A stretch of DNA of 35,989 bases from assembly GCA_018882965.1 (NCBI GenBank), contig VEQY01000033.1, forward strand, positions 1 to 35,989, written 5' to 3'. Positions within the stretch are counted from its first letter, which is position 1; each line of letters starts with the position of its first letter. The translations under genes and the position numbers were made by a program. Under the pieces are notes generated by a model. The model was given only the letters and a program-made list of their open reading frames with translations. It was not told where the DNA came from and did not search any database. Below are positions 10,429-18,178 of the stretch, in pieces. The DNA is from Mycobacterium sp. GTDB lineage: Bacteria; Actinomycetota; Actinomycetes; Mycobacteriales; Mycobacteriaceae.

Positions 10429-10445
10429 GCACGTCGCCGACGTGC
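10429..10445 (+). terminator. hairpin after DUF4307 gene
   Basis: GCACGTC-GCC-GACGTGC, a perfect 7-bp stem with a 3-nt loop, starts 4 nt after the DUF4307 stop. There is no U-tract, as is common for mycobacterial terminators. A second perfect hairpin, CCCGCTG-CGG-CAGCGGG at 10452-10468, follows and covers the -35/spacer region of the greA promoter. Confidence 0.5.
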
Positions 10446-10476
10446 GAGAACCCCGCTGCGGCAGCGGGTCCGGTGC

Positions 10477-10482
10477 TACACT
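10477..10482 (+). promoter_or_regulatory. greA extended -10 promoter
   Basis: TGC-TACACT is an extended -10 element (TGN before TANNNT). The transcript would start near 10489-10491, leaving a leader of about 137 nt before the greA ATG. No good -35; that region instead holds a perfect hairpin (10452-10468). Confidence 0.5.
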
Positions 10483-10490
10483 CGACCAAA

Positions 10491-10515
10491 CGCGGTTCCC
10501 GACTTGGGAACCGCG
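10491..10515 (+). promoter_or_regulatory. hairpin at the 5' end of the greA leader
   Basis: A perfect 10-bp stem (arms 10491-10500 and 10506-10515, loop GACTT) begins at the predicted transcription start. Further stems occur downstream, for example GCGGG-TCG-CCCGC (10551-10563) and an imperfect one (CACCGCG/CGCGGGTG, about 10589-10605) just before the Shine-Dalgarno GAAGGAG (10613-10619). This could stabilise the mRNA or act as an attenuator; no known riboswitch class was recognised. Confidence 0.45.
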
Positions 10516-10626
10516 CTCTCGTTATCGGGCGGCCGCTCGGAGAGGGACACGCGGGTCGCCCGCGGTCCCCGCAGCGGCGTAGGGGCCCACCGCGGAATCG
10601 CGGGTGACCGGTGAAGGAGCGCGACG

Positions 10627-11121
10627 ATGACCGACACCCAGGTGGTCTGGCTGACCCAGGAGGCCTACGACAAGCTCAAGGTCGAACTCGACCAGCTCAT
10701 CGCGCACCGCCCGGTGATCGCCGCGGAGATCAACGACCGCCGCGAGGAGGGCGACCTGCGTGAGAACGGCGGCTATCACGCCGCCCGTGAGCAGCAGGGC
10801 CAGGAAGAGGCCCGGATCCGGCAGCTGCAGGAACTGCTCAACACCGCCAAGGTCGGGGAGGCTCCCACCCAGTCGGGCGTCGCGCTACCGGGTTCGGTCG
10901 TCACCGTCTACTACGAGGGCGACAAGACCGACACCGAGACCTTCCTGATCGCCACCCGCCAGGAGGTCTTCGGCGACGGCAAGCTCGAGGTGTACTCGCC
11001 GAACTCGCCGCTGGGTGCGGCGCTGCTCAACGCCAAGGTGGGCGACACCCGCACGTACACGGTGCCCAGCGGAAGCACCGTGAAGGTGACGCTGGTCAGC
11101 GCCGAGCCGTATCACTCCTGA
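10627..11121 (+). CDS. greA: transcription elongation factor GreA
   Basis: Rescues backtracked RNA polymerase by inserting its coiled coil into the secondary channel and stimulating transcript cleavage. 164 residues: N-terminal antiparallel coiled coil (about 8-77) and C-terminal FKBP-like domain (about 85-164). The coiled-coil tip carries the catalytic acidic pair, D43 and E46, in [22 protein letters not shown] 10627 has a strong Shine-Dalgarno, GAAGGAG. It is followed after 9 bp by the GPP34 gene, so the two are probably cotranscribed. Confidence 0.97.
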   Translation: MTDTQVVWLTQEAYDKLKVELDQLIAHRPVIAAEINDRREEGDLRENGGYHAAREQQGQEEARIRQLQELLNTAKVGEAPTQSGVALPGSVVTVYYEGDKTDTETFLIATRQEVFGDGKLEVYSPNSPLGAALLNAKVGDTRTYTVPSGSTVKVTLVSAEPYHS

Positions 11122-11130
11122 CCGGCCCCC

Positions 11131-11790
11131 GTGGCGCGTATCGCCGAGGATCTGCTGCTGCTGCTTCTCGACAACCCCGCGGCCCAGCCCGGCCTCGGCC
11201 GACGCCGGCGCGGCAGCGCGCTGGCCGCGGCCCTGCTGCTCGACCTCGCCCTGGGGTGCCGGGTTCGCCCGGCACTGCCGGGCGATCCGGCGCCGCCGGG
11301 CCACCTGCTCGCGCTGAGCGGACCGGTTCCCCTCGACCCGGCGGTCCGGCCGGCTCTCGAGCTGTTGCAGCGCGGGCCGCTGCGCCCCGCCGGGGCGGTC
11401 GCCCGGCTGCGCGGGCGGGCCGAGGATGACGTGCTCGACCAGTTGCTGCGCACCGGGCAGCTGCACCAGGTCTCGCTGACCGCGCACCGGCTGCGCCGCA
11501 ACACCTACCGCTGGCCGCTGACCGACCCGGCCCGGGTCGGACGGGTTCGCGCCGCCCTCGCCGCGACGCTGTTCGAGCATCGTCGGCCCGATCCGGTGAC
11601 GGCGGCCCTCGCCGATCTGCTCGGCGCCGTCGACGGGTTTCCCGCGGTACTCGCGCTCGACGCGGCCGGGATGCGGTACGCCAACGCCCGCGCCGCCGAG
11701 ATCGCCTCCGGACAGTGGGCGGACGGGCCGGACACCGCCGCACGCAACCTCGCGGTGACCGCGGCGGCGGTCCTGCCGGCGCTAGGCTAG
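11131..11790 (+). CDS. GPP34 (GOLPH3-like) family protein
   Basis: 219 residues resembling the GPP34/GOLPH3 family, whose eukaryotic members bind phosphatidylinositol 4-phosphate and Golgi enzymes. The N-terminus IAEDLLLLLLDNPAAQPGLGRRRRGSALAAALLLDLAL split here as IAEDLLLLLLDN and ALAAALLLDLAL is the recognisable signature, followed by helical repeats and PALELLQRGPL. In actinobacteria these proteins are common but mostly uncharacterised. The start is GTG 11131, 9 bp after greA, without an obvious Shine-Dalgarno. Its stop overlaps the stop of convergent metB by 9 bp (GCTAGGCTAG supplies stops on both strands). Not present at this position in M. tuberculosis as I recall. Confidence 0.75.
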   Translation: MARIAEDLLLLLLDNPAAQPGLGRRRRGSALAAALLLDLALGCRVRPALPGDPAPPGHLLALSGPVPLDPAVRPALELLQRGPLRPAGAVARLRGRAEDDVLDQLLRTGQLHQVSLTAHRLRRNTYRWPLTDPARVGRVRAALAATLFEHRRPDPVTAALADLLGAVDGFPAVLALDAAGMRYANARAAEIASGQWADGPDTAARNLAVTAAAVLPALG

Positions 11791-12933
11791 CGCTTCGCGC
11801 AGATCGGTGAGAAGGTCGGCGGGATCCTCGATGCCCACCGACAGTCGCACCAGGTCGTCGGGGACTTCCAGTTGCGATCCGACTGTCGACGCGTGTGTCA
11901 TCGCGCCCGGCTGCTCGATCAGCGACTCGACTCCGCCCAGCGACTCCGCGAGAATGAAAATCTCTGTGCGCGAACACAGTTGCCGTGCGGCCTCGGCTCC
12001 GCCGCGCAGCCGCACCGACACCATGCCGCCGAACCCGCGCATCTGGCGTTTGGCGACGTCGTGACCGGGATGGTCGGGCAGACCCGGATAGAGCACCTGG
12101 CTGATCGCCGGATGCCCGGCGAGGAACTCCGCGACCTGGGTGGCGTTCTCGGTGTGCCGTTGCATGCGCACCTCCAGGGTCCTGATCCCCCGCATGGTCA
12201 GGTAGGCGTCGAACGGGCCGGGAACCGCTCCGGCCGCGTTCTGCAGGAAGCCGAAACTCTCGTCGAGTTCGGCGCTGTCGGTGACCAGCGCACCGCCGAG
12301 TAGATCGGAATGCCCGCCGATGTACTTCGTCGTCGAGTGCACCACGATGTCGGCACCGAGGGTCAACGGCTGCTGCAGGGCGGGCGAGGCGAAGGTGTTG
12401 TCCACCGCGACCTTCGCTCCCGCCGCATGGCCGATGTCGGCGATGGCGGCGATGTCGGCGATCGACAGCATCGGGTTGGTCGGGGTCTCGACCCAGATCA
12501 GCCGGGTGCCGGAGGTGATCGCCGCCCGGACCGCGTCGAGGTCGGACAGCGCCACCGGGGTGTGCGCCACACCCCACTCCCGGAACACCTTGTCGATGAG
12601 CCGGAACGTTCCGCCGTAGGCGTCATCGGGGATGACGACGTGGTCGCCGGGCCGCAGCACCGCCCGCAGGACACAGTCGGTGGCCGCCATGCCCGAACCG
12701 AACGCGCGCCCGAAACGGCCCTCCTCGACCGCCGCGAGCACGGCCTCCAGAGCCGACCGGGTGGGGTTGGCGGTGCGGGCGTACTCGTAGCCGCCGCGCA
12801 GATTGCCCACGCCGTCCTGGGCGAAGGTGCTGCTGGCGTAGATCGGGACGTTGACCGCCCCGGTCGCCGGGTCCGGTCGGCAGGCGTGGATCGCGGTTGT
12901 GGCGAACCCGCGCCGTCGGCGATCGGAGGCCAC
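11782..12933 (-). CDS. metB: cystathionine gamma-synthase MetB
   Basis: PLP enzyme that joins O-succinyl- or O-acetylhomoserine to cysteine, giving cystathionine for methionine synthesis; some homologues also act as gamma-lyases. 383 residues, matching M. tuberculosis MetB (388). The PLP lysine is K203 in VHSTTKYIGGHSD; other Cys/Met-enzyme motifs are YEYARTANPTR (49-59) and ESLGGVESLIEQPGAMTH near the C-terminus. GTG 12933 lies one base after the stop of the upstream proline-rich membrane protein gene, so translation is probably coupled. Its neighbour cbs makes cystathionine by the reverse route, so both transsulfuration steps sit within 4 kb. Confidence 0.94.
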   Translation of the reverse strand: MASDRRRRGFATTAIHACRPDPATGAVNVPIYASSTFAQDGVGNLRGGYEYARTANPTRSALEAVLAAVEEGRFGRAFGSGMAATDCVLRAVLRPGDHVVIPDDAYGGTFRLIDKVFREWGVAHTPVALSDLDAVRAAITSGTRLIWVETPTNPMLSIADIAAIADIGHAAGAKVAVDNTFASPALQQPLTLGADIVVHSTTKYIGGHSDLLGGALVTDSAELDESFGFLQNAAGAVPGPFDAYLTMRGIRTLEVRMQRHTENATQVAEFLAGHPAISQVLYPGLPDHPGHDVAKRQMRGFGGMVSVRLRGGAEAARQLCSRTEIFILAESLGGVESLIEQPGAMTHASTVGSQLEVPDDLVRLSVGIEDPADLLTDLREALA

Positions 12934-12934
12934 G

Positions 12935-13798
12935 TCAGTGCGTCGCCGCGCCGACGAACCCGCCGCTGAGCCGGCGATAGGTGTACACCAGCAGCAGGAA
13001 CGAAACCGGAACCGCGACCAGCAGTCCGACGATGCACAGCAGGACGCCGACGATCAGGATGGCCAGGCTGGTCAGCCAGACCAGCAGCGCGGAACCGAAG
13101 TTCGCCTTCACGATGCCGAAGCTGGTCCGAATGCCGTCGATCGGCGAGAGGTTGCGATCGACGGTCGACACGTTGGTGAACATCGCGAAGACGGCCACGA
13201 TCAGTCCGGGCAGCAGGCACAGCGCGGTGCCGAGTTGGGTGAGGATGCCCACGATGATCGTGGCCACCACCACCGAGATGACGTTGCGCGGACGGAAGAA
13301 CGAGCCGATCGAGACCGGCCGGCCGTCGGCGATGTCGAGCAGCCCGGCGTACCACGCGGAGGCGAGCACGCCCCCCACCGCCGACAGCAGCAGCGACGAG
13401 AGCACCAGCACGGCGAAGCCGGCGCCGGTGAGATTCGGTGTCGCAGTGTCGGCGAAGCTGCCACCGGTGTTGGTCGGGTTGAAGCTCTCCGGTGAAACCG
13501 CCTGCAGCAGAGGCCCGTTCAACGAACCCAGCAAGCCCAGGACGAGTCCGAACACCAGGGTCGCCACCACCAGGGGCACCGCGTTGCGGGTGAACGAGTT
13601 CCACGCCCAGGAGACGCCCTCGCCGACACTGAACGGCGGCCTGAAGCCCGGCGGCGGGTAACCCCAGCCGGGGTAGCCACCCCCCGGGGGCGGCGGCGGG
13701 GGGTAACCCCAGCCGGGCGGCGGCGGGGGGTATCCGCCGGGTGGCGGGGGGTAGCCACCCGGCGGCGGGAAGTTCCCCGGCGGCGGGAAATCGGTCAT
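12935..13798 (-). CDS. proline/glycine-rich integral membrane protein (Rv2560-like)
   Basis: 287 residues. Residues 4-55 are a low-complexity FPPPG/YPPPP/GWGYPPP tract. The rest has hydrophobic segments at about 74-95, 126-152, 172-208 and 234-272, giving five or six membrane spans. The organisation resembles M. tuberculosis Rv2560, a proline- and glycine-rich transmembrane protein. It lies between pra and metB on the same strand, 19 bp after pra and 1 bp before metB, an arrangement not seen in M. tuberculosis as I recall (there pra and metB are adjacent). Function unknown; the shared YPPPG tract with Pra suggests a common partner. Confidence 0.82.
   Translation of the reverse strand: MTDFPPPGNFPPPGGYPPPPGGYPPPPPGWGYPPPPPPGGGYPGWGYPPPGFRPPFSVGEGVSWAWNSFTRNAVPLVVATLVFGLVLGLLGSLNGPLLQAVSPESFNPTNTGGSFADTATPNLTGAGFAVLVLSSLLLSAVGGVLASAWYAGLLDIADGRPVSIGSFFRPRNVISVVVATIIVGILTQLGTALCLLPGLIVAVFAMFTNVSTVDRNLSPIDGIRTSFGIVKANFGSALLVWLTSLAILIVGVLLCIVGLLVAVPVSFLLLVYTYRRLSGGFVGAATH
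13640..13790 (-). repeat. proline-codon low-complexity repeat in Rv2560-like gene
   Basis: G-rich, C-poor tract on the plus strand (GGCGGCGGGGGGTA-type units) encoding the YPPPP repeats. It closely resembles the tract in pra 600 bp away, so slippage or gene conversion between them is possible. Confidence 0.7.
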
Positions 13799-13817
13799 CT
13801 CGGCTCCCGGGGTCGCG

Positions 13818-14549
13818 TCACGCCGGCAGGCAGATCGTGGTCATGATCTTGTCGGCGAACGTCTGCCGCTTGGTGTCCCACAGCGGCCACAGATAACCGA
13901 GGTAGCACACCAGCCCGTCGAGAATGTGGGCGAGCTGGCGCACGATCGAGAGCCCGAATCCGATCGGCTGCCCGGTGCGCTCACCGACGACCTTGAACTT
14001 CAGCACCGACTTGCCGATGCTCTGGCCGGTCTTGCCCTGCCGGTAGCCGTAGTTCCAGACCGCGAAACCCAGCGCGGCCAAGCCGAGCAGCAGACCGACC
14101 GTCAGACCCAACGTGGTCGGGTTGGACGTGCAGGTCACGTTGTAGCCGATGTCGCTGTCGTCGGTGATGCAGGTGTTCTCCGCGGTCCCGAACTGCACAC
14201 CCTGGCCGATCCCGTTGAGAACGGCCACCGGCAGGAAGTCGATGAAGAAGGCGCCCACCCGCCTGATCCAGGGGGTGTAGGCCTGCTTGGGCAGCGTCCC
14301 GGCCATGACCGGCGGGTAGTAGCCCGGCGGCGGATAATTTCCCGGCGGCGGCGGGTAGCTTCCGGGCGGCGGGTAGCCGCCCGGCGGCGGGTAACTCCCA
14401 GGAGGCGGGTAGTTGCCCGGCGGGGGCGGCGGGTAGTTGCCCGGGGGCGGCGGCGGGTAGTTGCCCGGCGGGGGGTAACCACCGGCCGGCGGAGCGCTGC
14501 GTTCAGGATTCGGCGAATCGGACGCCGAGTCGGACGTCGGGTGAGACAT
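13818..14549 (-). CDS. pra: proline-rich antigen Pra homologue, RDD-domain membrane protein
   Basis: 243 residues, against 240 for M. tuberculosis Rv1078. Residues 20-80 are a repeat of YPPPG/NYPPPPPG units; residues 92-240 are an RDD domain (RRVGAFFIDFLPVAVLNG with the conserved R and D, then GKTGQSIGKSVLKFKVV) spanning the membrane two or three times. Extracytoplasmic cysteines C127 and C140 could form a disulfide. ATG 14549 (MSHPTSDS) has a Shine-Dalgarno AGAAAGG at 8 nt; the longer reading frame to 14585 lacks one. Probable first gene of an operon pra / Rv2560-like / metB, with a TAGGGT -10 at 14590 to 14585. Confidence 0.9.
   Translation of the reverse strand: MSHPTSDSASDSPNPERSAPPAGGYPPPGNYPPPPPGNYPPPPPGNYPPPGSYPPPGGYPPPGSYPPPPGNYPPPGYYPPVMAGTLPKQAYTPWIRRVGAFFIDFLPVAVLNGIGQGVQFGTAENTCITDDSDIGYNVTCTSNPTTLGLTVGLLLGLAALGFAVWNYGYRQGKTGQSIGKSVLKFKVVGERTGQPIGFGLSIVRQLAHILDGLVCYLGYLWPLWDTKRQTFADKIMTTICLPA
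14320..14500 (-). repeat. proline-codon low-complexity repeat in pra
   Basis: About eleven near-identical 15-24 nt units encoding YPPPG/NYPPPPPG. Likely to vary in copy number between strains. Confidence 0.7.
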
Positions 14550-14584
14550 GGGGGCCTTTCTGAGCCGGTGCGTCGAACCGTGCA

Positions 14585-14590
14585 ACCCTA
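14585..14590 (-). promoter_or_regulatory. candidate pra operon -10 box
   Basis: TAGGGT on the minus strand gives a leader of about 29 nt containing the pra Shine-Dalgarno. It lies between the pra start and the cbs stop (14596). Confidence 0.35.
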
Positions 14591-14595
14591 CCCGC

Positions 14596-15990
14596 TCAGC
14601 GCCGGCGCGGTCCCTCGGAGAGGAACCCCAGCAGATCGTGGCGGGTGATCACGCCGAGCGGTTTGCCGCCCTCGACGACCATCAGCGCGTCGGCCTCGCG
14701 CAGCGCCTTGGCCGCCGCGCTGAGCTGATCTCCGGCGCCGATCAGCGGCAGCGGCGGGCCCATGTGCACCGATACCGCATCGGCGAGTTGGGCTCGGCCC
14801 TCGAACACCGCGGACAGCAGGTCGCGCTCGGAGACGCTGCCGGCGACCTCGCCCGCCATCACCGGGGGCTCGGCGCCGACCACCGGCATCTGGGACACGC
14901 CGTACTCCCGCAGGATGCCGATGGCGTCGCGCACCGTCTCCGACGGGTGAGTGTGCACCAGGTCGGGCAGCGCACCGGACTTGCCGCGCAGGATGTCGCC
15001 GACCGTCGGTTCGGGCAGCGAGTCGTCCAGCGGCCGGCGCAGAAACCCGTAGGACGACATCCACGCGTCGTTGAAGATCTTCGACATGTAGCCGCGCCCG
15101 CCGTCGGGCAGCAGCACCACGATCACCGCGTCCGGCCCGGCCTCCTCGGCGACCGTCAGCGCGGCCACCACGGCCATGCCGCACGAGCCGCCGACCAGCA
15201 GCCCCTCCTCGCGGGCCAGCCGCCGGGTCATGTCGAAGGAATCCGCGTCGGAGACCGCGACGATCCGGTCGGCCACGGCGGGGTCGTAGGCCGCCGGCCA
15301 GAAGTCCTCTCCGACTCCCTCGACCAGATACGGCCGTCCGGTCCCCCCGGAGTACACCGACCCCTCCGGGTCGGCGCCCACGACCTGCACCCGTCCGCCG
15401 GAGACCTCCTTGAGGTAGCGCCCGGCGCCGGTGATGGTCCCCCCGGTGCCCACACCCGCCACGAAGTGCGTCACGGTGCCGTCGGTGTCGGCCCAGATCT
15501 CCGGGCCGGTGGTCTCGTAGTGGCTCGCCGGCCCGTTGGGGTTGGAGTACTGGTCGGGCTTCCAGGCGCCCTCGATCTCCTCGACCAGCCGGTTGGAGAC
15601 GCTGTAGTAGCTGTCGGGGTGGTCCGGCGGCACCGCCGTCGGGCACACGACGACCTCCGCGCCGTAGGCGCGCAGCACGTTCTGCTTGTCCTCGCTGACC
15701 TTGTCCGGGCAGACGAACACGCACTGGTAGCCGCGGCGCTGGGCGACCAGCGCCAGACCCACCCCGGTGTTGCCCGAGGTGGGTTCGACGATGGTGCCGC
15801 CCGGCTTGAGCTGACCGCTGGCCTCGGCGGCCTCGATCATCTTGATCGCGATGCGGTCCTTGGCGCTGCCGCCCGGGTTGAGGTATTCGATCTTGGCGGC
15901 CACCACACCCGCACCGGCCGGGACGACCGAGTTCAGCCGGACCAGCGGGGTGTTGCCGATGAGCTCGCTGACGTGCCGTGCGATCCGCAT
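14596..15990 (-). CDS. cbs: cystathionine beta-synthase
   Basis: Condenses serine and homocysteine to cystathionine with PLP, the first step of reverse transsulfuration. 464 residues, identical in length to M. tuberculosis Cbs. PLP lysine is K44 in NPGGSAKDR; the PLP-phosphate loop is SGNTG, and GVGTGGT follows. The C-terminal part from about 330 holds two CBS domains (TVGDILRG... and SERDLL... / ADALMVVEGGKPLGVITRHDLL), as in the mycobacterial enzyme, which is reported to respond to S-adenosylmethionine. No N-terminal heme domain. It begins 22 bp after lipU on the same strand and is probably cotranscribed with it. Confidence 0.96.
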   Translation of the reverse strand: MRIARHVSELIGNTPLVRLNSVVPAGAGVVAAKIEYLNPGGSAKDRIAIKMIEAAEASGQLKPGGTIVEPTSGNTGVGLALVAQRRGYQCVFVCPDKVSEDKQNVLRAYGAEVVVCPTAVPPDHPDSYYSVSNRLVEEIEGAWKPDQYSNPNGPASHYETTGPEIWADTDGTVTHFVAGVGTGGTITGAGRYLKEVSGGRVQVVGADPEGSVYSGGTGRPYLVEGVGEDFWPAAYDPAVADRIVAVSDADSFDMTRRLAREEGLLVGGSCGMAVVAALTVAEEAGPDAVIVVLLPDGGRGYMSKIFNDAWMSSYGFLRRPLDDSLPEPTVGDILRGKSGALPDLVHTHPSETVRDAIGILREYGVSQMPVVGAEPPVMAGEVAGSVSERDLLSAVFEGRAQLADAVSVHMGPPLPLIGAGDQLSAAAKALREADALMVVEGGKPLGVITRHDLLGFLSEGPRRR

Positions 15991-16012
15991 GGCTCCATCG
16001 TGTCAGAGTCGC

Positions 16013-17062
16013 TCAGCCGGTGGCCTCGCGGATGTACTCCCCGATCTGCCGCAGCGACCGGGTGGCCTCGGGAACCAGCGGAGCGGCCAGCTGGAAGTCG
16101 TGGATCTGACCGGGCCACACCCGCACCTCGGTCGGCACGCCGGCCGCGGCCAGCCTGCGGGCGGCCAGCCGGGCGTCGTGCAGCAGCACCTCCGAACCCG
16201 AGACGTGGATCAGCGTGCGCGGCAGCCCGGGCTCGATGTGATCCAGCGGCTCGTAGACGCCCTCGGGTTCCCCGTCGACGACGTTCTTCGCCGCCGCCCG
16301 GGCCACCAGGGCGACCAGCGCCTCGAACGCCCTCGGCGGGAACATCGCGTCGGTGTAGATGTTCGGATGGCGCAGCTTCTGGTCCTTCTCCAGCTGCAGC
16401 AGCGGGGAGATGGCGACCATCGCCGCGGGCGTCTCGCCCTCGGCTTGCAGCCGCTGCGCCAGCGACAGCGCCAGGTAGCCGCCGGCCGAGTCCCCGGCCA
16501 GCACGATCTGCTCGGGGTCGTACCCGCGCAGCCGCAGCCACTGGTAGGCGTCGTAGCAGTCGTCGATGGCCATGCCGATGGTGTGCTTGGGGATCAGCCG
16601 GTAGTCCACCACCAGCACCGGTGAGTCGGCGAAGGTGGACAGGGCGACCGCGATGCGGCTGTGCGAGTTGACCCCGCACGTCATGAAGCCGCCGCCGTGC
16701 ATGTAGAGCACCACCCGGCGGTGGCCGTCGGCGGGCAGCACGCCCGGGGCGCGCACCAGCTCGGCCGACGCACTGGGCAGCCCGACGGTGGCGCGTACGG
16801 TGCCCGGCGTCGGCAGCACGGCGCGGGCCAGGAAGTCCACCAGGCCGAACGGCCACGGCAGGTGCGGCACGTGGCTGAGCACGGCCAGGGCCGGCCACAT
16901 CGTCAGCCGGGTGCCCAGCGAGATCAGCCGGCCCGCGATGCTCGGGCCGTCCTCGATCACCTCGACCGGCGCGGTGTCGCTGACCGGGTACCGGCGCGGC
17001 CGGGCGGCGCCGTCGCGAACCACCCGCGCGGCGGGCGGCGGAACCTTGCTCGGTGCGGTCAT
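16013..17062 (-). CDS. lipU: LipU, hormone-sensitive-lipase family esterase
   Basis: 349-residue alpha/beta-hydrolase of the HSL (family IV) group. The oxyanion-hole motif HGGGF is at 122-126, the nucleophile S192 in GDSAGG, and the catalytic His H321 in GQIHDFQLAAP; the acid is expected near GSEVLLHDA. No signal peptide, so cytoplasmic or membrane-associated. It corresponds to M. tuberculosis Rv1076. Natural substrate unknown; the family prefers short to medium acyl esters. ATG 17062 has a Shine-Dalgarno GTAGGGAG at 8 nt. The upstream region is AT-rich and shared with the divergent GDSL gene. Confidence 0.92.
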   Translation of the reverse strand: MTAPSKVPPPAARVVRDGAARPRRYPVSDTAPVEVIEDGPSIAGRLISLGTRLTMWPALAVLSHVPHLPWPFGLVDFLARAVLPTPGTVRATVGLPSASAELVRAPGVLPADGHRRVVLYMHGGGFMTCGVNSHSRIAVALSTFADSPVLVVDYRLIPKHTIGMAIDDCYDAYQWLRLRGYDPEQIVLAGDSAGGYLALSLAQRLQAEGETPAAMVAISPLLQLEKDQKLRHPNIYTDAMFPPRAFEALVALVARAAAKNVVDGEPEGVYEPLDHIEPGLPRTLIHVSGSEVLLHDARLAARRLAAAGVPTEVRVWPGQIHDFQLAAPLVPEATRSLRQIGEYIREATG

Positions 17063-17230
17063 GTCAACACTCCCTACGCCGTTGTAGTGATGTGCCCCGA
17101 ACTACAGCTTCCCAGCTGTGATGCGTACCACAAGCCGGTAGTGATCATTTTGCTACATCTGGTATCGCTTTGTAACAAGAATGACTTAGACCCGATGCAA
17201 TTTCAACCTGTTTGAGGCTACAATAACCCC
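17063..17230. promoter_or_regulatory. AT-rich divergent promoter region lipU / GDSL esterase
   Basis: 168 bp of clearly lower GC than its surroundings. On the plus strand TACAAT (17219-17224) lies six nt before the GDSL GTG, predicting a leaderless transcript. On the minus strand a TACAAC sequence (around 17083-17078) precedes lipU. Two inverted repeats are present: ACAGCT-TCCC-AGCTGT (17104-17119), and TTGCTACA/TGTAACAA with one mismatch (17150-17157 and 17171-17178). Both are plausible operators; no regulator gene is adjacent. Confidence 0.55.
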
Positions 17231-18127
17231 GTGACCATGCGGCTTCGTCACACAAGGATGCTGGCCGTGGCGGGAGTGCTCGCTTCGACCGGCAGTTTTG
17301 CGGTGGGCATCCGCAATTTGCTGAGTGAACAAGCTGATCAGGCCCGCAGCGTCATTCCCAAGGCCTGGGACATCCCGCCCCGCGCCGACGGCCTCTACGA
17401 GCCCGGCGCCGGGCCGGTGCGCCGGTGGGACCGCAGCACCCCCTTCGACATCGACCTGATGGTCTTCGGGGACTCCACCGCCACCGGCTACGGCTGCACC
17501 GAGGCCGACGAGCTGCCCGGGGTGCTGCTCGCGCGCGGGCTGGCCGAGCACTACCGCGGCCTGGTCCGGCTCTCGACGAAGGCCATCGTGGGCGCGACGT
17601 CCAAGGGGCTGGCCAGTCAGGTCGACGCGATGCTGGTGGCCGGCCCGCCCCCGGACGCGGCGGTGATCATGATCGGCGCCAACGACGTCACCTCGCTCAA
17701 CGGCATCGGGGCCTCGGCGCGACGGCTGGCTGCGGCGGTGTACCGCCTGCGCACCGCCGGCGCTGCCGTCGTCGTCGGAACCTGCCCGGACTTCGGGGTC
17801 ATCACCGCCATCCCGCAGCCGCTGCGGGCGGCCGCCCGCTCGCTGGGTACCCGGCTGGCCCGGGCGCAATCCGCGGCGGTGGCCACGGCCGGCGGCGTTC
17901 CGGTGCCGCTGGCCGATCTGATGGCGCCGCACTTCCGCGACGATCCGTCGCGGATGTTCTCCGATGACCACTACCACCCTTCGGCGACCGGGTACGCGTT
18001 GGCGGCCGACGCACTGATGGTGGCGCTGTGTCACGCGCTCGGCGGGACGACCGGCGAGTTGCCGTGGGCGGGCGACAGTCCGGCGCGGGCGCGCTTTCTG
18101 CGCCGGCGCTCGACCGTCGACGGCTAG
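17231..18127 (+). CDS. GDSL/SGNH-family esterase (Rv1075c-like)
   Basis: 298 residues. N-terminal hydrophobic segment (about 9-27) suggests a signal anchor or secretion signal. SGNH motifs are complete: nucleophile S82 in VFGDSTATGYG, N151 in MIGANDVTS, and D246/H249 in SDDHYHPSATGY. This matches M. tuberculosis Rv1075c, reported to be a GDSL esterase acting on short acyl esters. The start GTG 17231 coincides with the predicted transcription start downstream of TACAAT. Ends 51 bp before fadA3. Confidence 0.92.
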   Translation: MTMRLRHTRMLAVAGVLASTGSFAVGIRNLLSEQADQARSVIPKAWDIPPRADGLYEPGAGPVRRWDRSTPFDIDLMVFGDSTATGYGCTEADELPGVLLARGLAEHYRGLVRLSTKAIVGATSKGLASQVDAMLVAGPPPDAAVIMIGANDVTSLNGIGASARRLAAAVYRLRTAGAAVVVGTCPDFGVITAIPQPLRAAARSLGTRLARAQSAAVATAGGVPVPLADLMAPHFRDDPSRMFSDDHYHPSATGYALAADALMVALCHALGGTTGELPWAGDSPARARFLRRRSTVDG

Positions 18128-18178
18128 GTTTGCCTCGACCGCACCTTCCGGCTCTTCGCCGCCGACCCAGGAGTCCCC

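Noticed and set aside
10425..10626. Riboswitch upstream of greA
   Set aside because: Hairpins are clear but do not match any riboswitch class I know; kept only as a structured leader.
13640..14500. Regular short repeats resembling a CRISPR array
   Set aside because: Units encode YPPPG proline repeats in frame in two genes; there are no unique spacers of constant length and no cas genes.
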